A stretch of DNA of 17,584 nucleotides from a bacterium (GTDB taxonomy: Bacteria > Gemmatimonadota > Gemmatimonadetes > Gemmatimonadales > Gemmatimonadaceae). The translations under genes and the position numbers were made by a program. Below, one piece after another: positions 8,363 to 13,600 of this stretch. Position 1 is the stretch's first letter; each line of letters begins with the position of its first letter. The notes below the pieces were generated by a model that was given only the letters and a program-made list of their open reading frames with translations, had not been told where the DNA came from and ran no database searches. The stretch spans positions 1 through 17,584 of the forward strand of contig JAJZRK010000046.1 of NCBI GenBank assembly GCA_021802745.1, written 5' to 3'.

Positions 8363-9364
8363 TCAGCTCTTCAGGCCGGAGGTGTCGAGCAGCCACGCCG
8401 CGATGCGGTCGGCCGCTTCGCCGGCGCCCATGGCCGGCGCGCCCTTCGCGCCCGGCGTGGCCGGCACCACGAATGGCGTGCGCGCCAGGTCGGCGAGCAT
8501 CTTCACGTCCTGCTCCATCTGCCACGCGCTGAACCCGCCCACGGCCTTGAACGGCGCGGCGGGCAGGAAGGGCACGGTGAGCCGCTGCCACGTGTCCTTG
8601 CCGGCGGTGGGATCGTGCATGAACGTCGCGGCCCCCTCAGGGAGGAAGGCGGCGATGGCCGGCCCTTCGTACCCGGCGAGGCGATCGAGCCCCGTGCCGT
8701 CCACGGTCTGGAGCACGAACGTTCCTGGCGTCACGCAGCGCACAAGCGCCGCGGGCGGCGCCGCGCCGCGCACCACGAGCACGATCTTCTCGCGGCCGTC
8801 GGCAAAGTCGAGCAGGGCGCCGGCGTGCAGGTCAACGCCATCCACCTCGACGACGAGCGGCGGCGCGAACCGGCGCTCGGCGTTGTTCCACGCGCGGAAC
8901 TCGGTGGGGTTGAGCAGACGCTCGTGCTCGGCGGCCTTGTAGCGGCCGCCGCGCACCAGCTCGGTGGCGATGATGGCGCCGAAGGCCTGGCCGACGGCGG
9001 CGAGCGCGGCGTCAATGGTGGCGCCGAGCTTGCGCCCGTCGGTCACCGCGGCGAGGCAGGCCTTTTCGTCCTGCGCCGCGACCTCGCGCAGGATCTTCGC
9101 GGCCTTGTTGAGTACCGCCGTCGAGGTCTTGTCGGCCTTGGCGACCGCGGGGAACATGGCGGCGAACCGGGCGGCATCCACATGCCCGCCGGCAAACACG
9201 CCCAACTCGGCGGCGGCGCGAGCCGCCTGCATGGCGGCATCGGCATTCTGGGCGGCTATGAAGGCGTCGGCCTGCGCCAGCGCGCCCTGCACGGCGGCGC
9301 GGAATTCGGCGATCGGCTGCGCCAGCGCCTTCAGCGCCTGGGCAACGCGCGGATCAGACGGCAT
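8363..9364 (-). CDS. Unknown 333-residue protein encoded between korB and rnfB
   Basis: I do not recognise this protein. It is soluble, with no signal peptide or membrane segment. Residues 1-160 are Ala-rich and probably helical. About 165-240 looks like alternating beta strands (LVVEVDGVDLHAG, KIVLVVRGAAPP, GTFVLQTVDG). The segment 240-295 holds the more distinctive FMHDPTAGKDTW and GFSAWQMEQDVKML, then an Ala/Pro/Gly linker and a short C-terminal helix ending WLLDTSGLKS. Only two cysteines are present (103 and 210), so it is not an Fe-S protein of the usual kind. It overlaps the end of korB by 11 bases and ends 14 bases before rnfB, so it is an operon member. That placement suggests an accessory, assembly or electron-transfer-linked role for KorAB, PFOR or Rnf; this is inference only. 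The first in-frame ATG of the longer frame (9421) is less likely because a good SD precedes the ATG at 9364. Confidence 0.78.
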   Translation of the reverse strand: MPSDPRVAQALKALAQPIAEFRAAVQGALAQADAFIAAQNADAAMQAARAAAELGVFAGGHVDAARFAAMFPAVAKADKTSTAVLNKAAKILREVAAQDEKACLAAVTDGRKLGATIDAALAAVGQAFGAIIATELVRGGRYKAAEHERLLNPTEFRAWNNAERRFAPPLVVEVDGVDLHAGALLDFADGREKIVLVVRGAAPPAALVRCVTPGTFVLQTVDGTGLDRLAGYEGPAIAAFLPEGAATFMHDPTAGKDTWQRLTVPFLPAAPFKAVGGFSAWQMEQDVKMLADLARTPFVVPATPGAKGAPAMGAGEAADRIAAWLLDTSGLKS

Positions 9365-10307
9365 AGCGGGCGAACTCCTTTTCGAGCAGCGCGATGCGTT
9401 CGGCCGGCGTGCGCGGGGCAACGCGGCGCGTCTCTTCGTAGCGCGGCTTGGAGGGATCCTTGAAGAAGACGCCGAGGATGATCTTGTCCGTCTGCTCGGC
9501 GAGGTGGCGCGCGGCCGCGAGGTCGCGCGGGTCGTGGTGGATCTGCGACTTGTAGATCTTCTCGAGGTCGGGCGTCACCACGCCGTCATCGTGCACCAGC
9601 ATCTGGATGCGATCCGGATCCTGCACCGCCTTCTGGAAGATGGACGGCGTGTACACCGGGCAGCGCTGGAGGATGCGGACGAACGAGAAGCCCTTGTGCT
9701 TGTACGCGGCGCGCAGCGTGGCGTACAGGTGCGAGGGCGCCCACTCCGCCGTCTGCGCGACGAACGACGCGTTGGTGACGCCGAGCGCGACTTCGATCGG
9801 GTTGAGCGGCGGCAGGATGGAGCCGTAGGGCTGCGTGTTGCTCTTGAAGCCCTGCGGCGTCGTGGGCGACGTCTGCATCTTGGTCAGGCCGTAGATGCCA
9901 TTGTCGAGCATCATCGCCGTCATGTCCACGTTGTAGCGCATGGCGTGCACCCAGTGCCCGGCGCCAATGGAGGTGCAGTCCCCGTCACCCATCGTCACAA
10001 AGACGGTGAGCTCGGGGCGGTGCAGCTTGATGCCCGTGGCCACCGGCAGCGCGCGGCCGTGCAGGCCGTGGAAGCCGTAGGTCTTCATGTAGTGCGGCAG
10101 GCGGCTCGAGCAGCCGATGCCCGACACCATCATGGTCTGTTCGGGAATGAGCTGCTCGGCGGCGAGCAGGCGCTGCACGGCGGTGAGCACCGAGTGGTCG
10201 CCGCAGCCGGGGCACCAGCGCGCGCGGGCGCCCTCGTACTCCGACATCTCGTAATGATGGTCCTCATGCTCGTCGAGCACGGGAAGCAGTCCACAGGTGT
10301 AGCTCAC
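9354..10307 (-). CDS. korB: KorB, 2-oxoglutarate (2-oxoacid):ferredoxin oxidoreductase beta subunit
   Basis: This 317-residue TPP-binding beta subunit shows WCPGCGDHSVL at 31-41, SGIGCSSRLPHY at 62-73, the TPP/Mg motif GDGD at 107-110 with Asn136 in LDNGIYGLTKMQ, and SPTTPQG at 147-153. One [4Fe-4S] cluster is expected from C32, C35, C66 and C216, matching the pattern in KorB/OFOR beta subunits. With KorA it should decarboxylate 2-oxoglutarate to succinyl-CoA and pass electrons to ferredoxin. The GTG at 10305-10307 overlaps the korA stop as GTGA and is taken as the start, giving a 20-residue leader (SYTCGLLPVLDEHEDHHYE) before the conserved part. The alternative is the ATG at 10245-10247 (MSEYEG), which has a poorly spaced SD. 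Substrate specificity for 2-oxoglutarate over other oxoacids is inferred from family resemblance, not proven. Confidence 0.94.
   Translation of the reverse strand: MSYTCGLLPVLDEHEDHHYEMSEYEGARARWCPGCGDHSVLTAVQRLLAAEQLIPEQTMMVSGIGCSSRLPHYMKTYGFHGLHGRALPVATGIKLHRPELTVFVTMGDGDCTSIGAGHWVHAMRYNVDMTAMMLDNGIYGLTKMQTSPTTPQGFKSNTQPYGSILPPLNPIEVALGVTNASFVAQTAEWAPSHLYATLRAAYKHKGFSFVRILQRCPVYTPSIFQKAVQDPDRIQMLVHDDGVVTPDLEKIYKSQIHHDPRDLAAARHLAEQTDKIILGVFFKDPSKPRYEETRRVAPRTPAERIALLEKEFARYAV
9375..9380 (-). promoter_or_regulatory. Ribosome binding site deciding the start of the unknown gene
   Basis: On the minus strand the bases read AAGGAG and lie ten bases before the ATG at 9364-9362, inside the korB coding region. 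This supports the 333-residue start over the in-frame ATG at 9421, which would place 19 extra, compositionally odd (Arg-rich) residues at the N terminus. Confidence 0.6.
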
Positions 10308-12190
10308 GCGGCACCCCCACGCGGCAGGCGGCCGCGAATCGCCTCGAGAATGGAGCCCGGACGCAGCGGCTCGCCGGGAACGCGGCCCCAGCAGTCCACG
10401 TCCACGAGGGTCGCGTTGCGCAGCAGGATGCTCAGCTGGCCGCGACGGCGGTTCTCCTCGGTGACGTACGGGTCGCCCATCTCGTCGGAATAGTTGATCT
10501 CGACGGTCATCACCTTCTTGAACTTCTTGAAGATTTCCTTGAGCCCCGGCTCGAGCGGCGACAGGAAGCGCAGGTGCGCGGACGAGACCTTGAGGCCTTC
10601 CTTCCGCGCGCGATCCACAGCCTCCTCGATGGCGCCCTTGGTGCTCCCCCAGCCGACGACGAGCAGGTCGCCCTTGTCCTCGCCGTACACCTTGGGCGGC
10701 GTCAGCAGGCTCGTGAGCACGGCGATCTTGCGGCTGCGCATGGCCGACGAGTGCTGATGGATGTCGGAGCTGTACGCCACCTTCGAGCGGTCGTCGTGCG
10801 ACAGGCCGGTGAGCGTGAACATGCCGCCCGGCCGGCCGGGGATGATGCGCTCGCTGAGCCCCGTCTCCTTGTTCCAGTCGTAGGCCTTCTGGCCGTCCTT
10901 CACCGGCGCGAGGTCGAGCGGCGCCGCCTGCCACCGCTCGTCGAGCTCGGGCTTGGCCCACGGCGACACACCCGTCGCCAGGTTGGCGTCGGTCATCACC
11001 ATCACCAGCGTGCGGAACGTCTCGGCGAGGTGCCGCGCGGTGATCATGATGTGGAAGCACTCTTCAATGGTTGCCGGCGCCATCACGATGTGTGGCGCGT
11101 CGCCCGTCTGGCCGAAGATGGCCGCGAGCAGGTCGGACTGTTCCACCTTGGTCGGCAGGCCGGTGCTCGGGCCGCCGCGCTGCACGTTCACGAGCACCAG
11201 CGGCGTCTCCGTCATGACGGCGAGGCCGAGGAACTCGGTCTTCAGCGCCATGCCCGGGCCGGAGGTGATGGTGAAGGCCACCTTGCCCGAGTACGAGGCG
11301 CCAATCGCGACGCCGACGGCGGCGATTTCGTCCTCGGCCTGGTGCACGATGCCGCCGAACTTCTCAAAGACCTCGGAGAGGTAGTGCGAGACCGACGTCG
11401 CCGGCGTGATCGGGTACATCGCGCACAGTTCCATGCCCGAGGCGATGGCCCCCATGCCGATCGCCTCGTTGCCGTTCATCACGACCAGCGGCTTCTCCGA
11501 CGGATGCGTCGGGATCTCGACGCGGAAGTCAATGTTGTCCTCGGCCCAGTGGTAACCCAGGTCGAGGAGCGCGACGTTCGAGGTGTAAACCTCCTCGCTC
11601 TTCTTGCGGAAAGCGTGGGCGATCTGCGCCTTGATGAGGTCCATGTCGCGCCCGTAGATGCGGGCCAGCAGGCCCAGGGCGAACATGTTCTTGCCCTTCC
11701 GCGGATTGTCCACGATGGTGAGGCACTGGTCGTCCATCGCCACCGGGATGATCCGGTAGTGCTTGCCGGACAGCTCCTTCATCGCGGCATCCCACTGGGC
11801 GACGACGTCCGGATCTTCATGGCGCGCCCACTTGTCCTCGATCAGGAGGACGGCGTTGTCGGCCAGGGCGTCCACGCGATGGCGCGCGAGCAGCACTTGT
11901 TCATTAAAGGCGATCACCAGGTCGGTGCGGTCGCCCCAGTTGGTGACGGCGTGCTCGCCAAGGCGAATGCGGTTGCCGCTCGCCCCTTCGGGGACGCGCG
12001 GCGGCGGCTGGATCTCGGCCGGGATAAGTTCGACGGTCCAGACCCCGTTGCCCATCTTGGCGGAAACGGCGCCGAAGATCTGTCCGCACTTCTGGGCACC
12101 TTCACCCGAGTCGGAGACGATTTCGACGGTATGCTCGGAGACGCGCAGAACCTTCGGCGGCGCGGGAGCGGCGGTGGCAGAGGCTGACAT
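10304..12190 (-). CDS. korA: KorA, fused gamma-alpha subunit of 2-oxoglutarate (2-oxoacid):ferredoxin oxidoreductase
   Basis: The 628-residue protein is the gamma-alpha fusion type. The gamma domain (about 20-210) begins SDSGEGAQKCGQIFG. The alpha domain (about 235-628) shows GNEAIGMGAIASGM, then YPITPATS at 259-266, the TSGPGMALKTEFLG region at 309-322 and NVQRGGPSTGLPTK at 335-348. The C-terminal part carries WGSTKGAIEEA and INYSDEMGDPYV. This architecture matches KorA of the KorAB type found in both anaerobes and some aerobes such as mycobacteria. It is the first gene of the long minus-strand operon. The ATG at 12188-12190 is preceded by GAGGTG at 12202-12207, about 11 bases upstream. The stop overlaps korB as GTGA, which fits tight co-translation of the two subunits. 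Length and motifs appear complete. Confidence 0.94.
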   Translation of the reverse strand: MSASATAAPAPPKVLRVSEHTVEIVSDSGEGAQKCGQIFGAVSAKMGNGVWTVELIPAEIQPPPRVPEGASGNRIRLGEHAVTNWGDRTDLVIAFNEQVLLARHRVDALADNAVLLIEDKWARHEDPDVVAQWDAAMKELSGKHYRIIPVAMDDQCLTIVDNPRKGKNMFALGLLARIYGRDMDLIKAQIAHAFRKKSEEVYTSNVALLDLGYHWAEDNIDFRVEIPTHPSEKPLVVMNGNEAIGMGAIASGMELCAMYPITPATSVSHYLSEVFEKFGGIVHQAEDEIAAVGVAIGASYSGKVAFTITSGPGMALKTEFLGLAVMTETPLVLVNVQRGGPSTGLPTKVEQSDLLAAIFGQTGDAPHIVMAPATIEECFHIMITARHLAETFRTLVMVMTDANLATGVSPWAKPELDERWQAAPLDLAPVKDGQKAYDWNKETGLSERIIPGRPGGMFTLTGLSHDDRSKVAYSSDIHQHSSAMRSRKIAVLTSLLTPPKVYGEDKGDLLVVGWGSTKGAIEEAVDRARKEGLKVSSAHLRFLSPLEPGLKEIFKKFKKVMTVEINYSDEMGDPYVTEENRRRGQLSILLRNATLVDVDCWGRVPGEPLRPGSILEAIRGRLPRGGAA

Positions 12191-12254
12191 GATCGCGCGG
12201 GCACCTCATGGGGGATGGCGACGGCGTGCGCGGTCACGACGGAGCAAAGGGTGT

Positions 12255-12266
12255 GGCGTGCACGCC
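12255..12266. promoter_or_regulatory. 12-base perfect palindrome upstream of korA
   Basis: GGCGTGCACGCC is a perfect palindrome 65 bases upstream of the korA start. In sequence this GC-rich such palindromes arise by chance fairly often, so the operator role is only a possibility. Confidence 0.2.
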
Positions 12267-12275
12267 GGGCTCGGA

Positions 12276-12299
12276 ACACTTGTGAACCGAGGCAAGTGT
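12276..12299. promoter_or_regulatory. Inverted repeat upstream of korA, possible operator
   Basis: A perfect 7-base inverted repeat, ACACTTG and CAAGTGT, is separated by ten bases and lies 86-109 bases upstream of the korA start. The size and spacing fit a dimeric regulator site, but a short hairpin is equally possible. The left half continues as TTGTGAAC, which equals a half-site of the redox regulator Rex, but the expected second Rex half-site is absent. Confidence 0.35.
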
Positions 12300-12370
12300 C
12301 GGGAAAACCGCCCGTCGGGGGCAAAGAGGAAACCAACCTCGGCGATTTCAAATTCCCATAGTGGCGGTAG

Positions 12371-12395
12371 CCCCGTCTGTCGGGGGGGGACGGGG
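12371..12395 (+). repeat. CCCCGTC/GACGGGG inverted repeat in the divergent leader
   Basis: Two perfect 7-base arms flank an 11-base G-rich loop, followed by TATTT. On the plus strand it would form a strong hairpin about 110 bases before the GTG start of the secreted-protein gene, so it could be an attenuator-like hairpin, an operator or a chance structure. It does not match a riboswitch class I recognise. Confidence 0.25.
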
Positions 12396-12506
12396 TATTT
12401 CCTAAAGGGTTTCCCTACGCAGACGAGGGTGTTTCGCTGGTGGAATCCCCGTCATCTCTCTTATGGAAGCGTTGCGTTGAGAACGCCTCGCAGAGAGACT
12501 TCGGTC

Positions 12507-13064
12507 GTGCGAACTTCGACGAGGTTGCTCATGCTGGCGCTGGCGAGCGCCCTGACCGGTGACGCGGTGGCGCAGGCGCCGGCTCCCGCCACCGCGGCGC
12601 AAGCGCCGCGCGCCACGCCGGCCACGTCGGCTGCGCCAGCCGCGCCAGCCGGCCCCGCGCTCGCCAGCTACGTCGCCATCTCGGTAAATGGCGGCAAGCT
12701 GCCGTCCACCGACGTCGTCACCGACCAGCACGGCACGCGCTACCTCGTCGAGTTCGACGAACTCGTGCTCGCGATTCGCGCCGGCAGCCAATTCCGCGCG
12801 TCGCTGCGGTATCGGCAGTCGCTCGCGGAAAAGGGATCGGCGATGCAGCGGGAGCCCATCCAGTCCATGACGGTCTACGGACGCTACGTGGCCACCGGCA
12901 ACGCGCTGCGCTTCATTCCCGACCCGAAGCGCGGGGGCAAGGGGATCGAGATTCTCGACGGCACCTTCGAGGGGTCGCGCATTGACGTGCCGTTCTGGTA
13001 TCGCAACGGCCAGGTGTCGCGAAAGGCTCAGGTCGTGCTGCGGCGGGACCCGACGCGGTTCTGA
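12507..13064 (+). CDS. Small secreted protein of unknown function
   Basis: The 185-residue product begins with a signal peptide: Arg residues at 2 and 6, hydrophobic core LLMLALASAL at 7-16, and a likely cleavage AVA|QA after residue 22. A low-complexity Ala/Pro/Thr linker (about 23-50) follows. The remaining 130 residues look beta-rich, with YVAISVNGGKLP, RYLVEFDELVLAIRAGSQFRASLRY and FWYRNGQVSRKAQVVLRRD, and no cysteine. This suggests a small exported beta-barrel or sandwich domain; I cannot name a family. The start is taken as GTG at 12507 because it gives a complete signal peptide with a positive n-region. The ATG at 12531 would leave the core without preceding charge. It is divergent from korA and is followed by a 536-base gene-free stretch, so it is probably monocistronic. 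Confidence 0.75.
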   Translation: MRTSTRLLMLALASALTGDAVAQAPAPATAAQAPRATPATSAAPAAPAGPALASYVAISVNGGKLPSTDVVTDQHGTRYLVEFDELVLAIRAGSQFRASLRYRQSLAEKGSAMQREPIQSMTVYGRYVATGNALRFIPDPKRGGKGIEILDGTFEGSRIDVPFWYRNGQVSRKAQVVLRRDPTRF

Positions 13065-13130
13065 GCTGGTTGGCTGCTTGGGCCGTGCGCCATTCCACGC
13101 GCGTACCGCAGGCACCATGGACTAGCGCCG

Positions 13131-13235
13131 TCTCCGTGACCCTCCGTGTCCTCCGTGTCTCCGTGAAAAGGAAGCTCCGCGCGCCGCCGCGGACTTTTTC
13201 ATCACGGAGACCGGAGGGCACGGAGGACACGGAGG
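13131..13235. repeat. Long palindrome built from CTCCGTG units
   Basis: The left arm (13131-13169) consists of about four tandem copies of a 9-base unit related to CCTCCGTGT. The right arm (13195-13235) holds the inverted copies. The 17-base string CCTCCGTGTCCTCCGTG at 13141-13157 is matched exactly by its reverse complement at 13219-13235, and CTCCGTGA/TCACGGAG pairs nearer the loop, closed by AAAA/TTTTT flanks. It follows the stop codon of the secreted-protein gene by about 65 bases and could act as a 3' hairpin or be an intergenic repeat. Confidence 0.7.
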
Positions 13236-13270
13236 CAGCCACCACTGGGGGAAAAGACCGTCGAGCCTGA

Positions 13271-13292
13271 GCCGAGCCTGGAGGGGCTCGGC
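13271..13292 (+). terminator. Short terminator-like hairpin
   Basis: Perfect 8-base arms GCCGAGCC and GGCTCGGC flank a 6-base loop. The hairpin is followed by GTGTTGTG, not a real T tract, so intrinsic termination is uncertain. It lies downstream of the secreted-protein gene and upstream of element A. Confidence 0.3.
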
Positions 13293-13350
13293 GTGTTGTG
13301 TCCGCCCATGTGGCCTCGCCGCGTCCTCTCCGGAATAGCGATGGTCGCCG

Positions 13351-13466
13351 CGGCACGCGACGGGGGGCGATCGGGCGAATACTCGAGCGCATCGAACGAC
13401 CGCGCCGAAGGGCGTGGTCGCTCGATGCCGCGAGAATTTCGCCTGGGCGCCCCCCGTTGCGTGCCG
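13351..13466. repeat. Palindromic element A (long hairpin upstream of the UPF0182 gene)
   Basis: Arms of about 51 bases (13351-13401 and 13416-13466) are almost fully complementary. The outermost 19 bases CGGCACGCGACGGGGGGCG pair with the far end with one G-T. The inner loop CGCGCC-GAAG-GGCGTG continues the stem to a 4-base loop. The left arm contains GCGAATACTCG, and the right arm contains CGAGAATTTCGC, so the core is deliberately uneven. The same pair of core strings recurs in elements C and D. Confidence 0.8.
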
Positions 13467-13494
13467 CGCCGAGCGAACGCGGCCGCCCGGCGCA

Positions 13495-13531
13495 GCGAGA
13501 ATTTCGCCCAGGCGCCCCCCGTCGCGTGCCG
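13495..13531. repeat. Element B: second copy of the right arm of element A
   Basis: This 37-base stretch matches 13430-13466 at 34 of 37 positions and contains the same CGAGAATTTCGC core and GGCGCCCCCCGTCGCGTGCCG-type end. Its last 19 bases are perfectly complementary to the left arm of element A, better than the arm A itself uses. No left arm of its own is present, so it is a partial element or local duplication. Confidence 0.75.
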
Positions 13532-13548
13532 TCCTGCACCGATCCGAA

Positions 13549-13557
13549 TGCTATACT
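13549..13557 (+). promoter_or_regulatory. Extended -10 promoter element for the UPF0182 gene
   Basis: TGCTATACT is an extended -10 (TG-N-TATAAT type, one mismatch) about 43 bases before the GTG start. No good -35 is visible at the right distance, which is common for extended -10 promoters. It begins 18 bases after element B. Confidence 0.45.
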
Positions 13558-13591
13558 GAAATGAGCCGGAAGTACTGCCGGCAACAACCAT

Positions 13592-13595
13592 GAGG
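13592..13595 (+). promoter_or_regulatory. Ribosome binding site for the GTG start at 13601
   Basis: GAGG lies five bases before GTG 13601. A nearby ATG at 13590 is in another frame and overlaps this site, so the GTG is the start that fits the UPF0182 reading frame. Confidence 0.5.
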
Positions 13596-13600
13596 TCCCC

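Larger units (their letters stand above)
12191..12506. other. Divergent intergenic region upstream of korA and of a secreted-protein gene
   Basis: This 316-base gap separates the minus-strand operon from the plus-strand gene at 12507 and should hold both promoters. I could not find a convincing -35/-10 pair on either strand. It contains three inverted repeats: GGCGTGCACGCC (12255-12266), ACACTTG/CAAGTGT (12276-12299) and CCCCGTC/GACGGGG (12371-12395). The stretch from about 12340 to 12420 is locally richer in A and T than its surroundings, as expected of a promoter zone. No small gene could be supported. Confidence 0.6.
13065..13600. other. Gene-free stretch rich in palindromic repeats
   Basis: No coding region could be supported in these 536 bases. 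From left to right they hold about 65 plain bases, a CTCCGTG-type hairpin (13131-13235), a short terminator-like hairpin (13271-13292), the long hairpin element A (13351-13466), a duplicated right arm (element B, 13495-13531) and an extended -10 promoter (13549-13557) for the UPF0182 gene. Open frames across it on both strands run through the palindromes and show no protein-like composition. Confidence 0.75.

Noticed and set aside
12280..12297. Rex operator (TTGTGAAC-N2-GTTCACAA)
   Set aside because: The first half-site is exact but the second half matches only about two of eight bases, so a Rex site cannot be claimed.
12360..12500. Riboswitch in the leader of the secreted-protein gene
   Set aside because: There is a hairpin (CCCCGTC/GACGGGG), but the surrounding sequence matches no riboswitch consensus I know.
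13351..13531. CRISPR array
   Set aside because: The repeats here are inverted arms of hairpins and one duplicated arm, not evenly spaced direct repeats with unique spacers, and no cas gene is present.
13065..13600. tRNA or small protein gene in the long gap
   Set aside because: No cloverleaf with a T-loop motif was seen, and open frames cross the palindromes without a ribosome site or protein-like composition.
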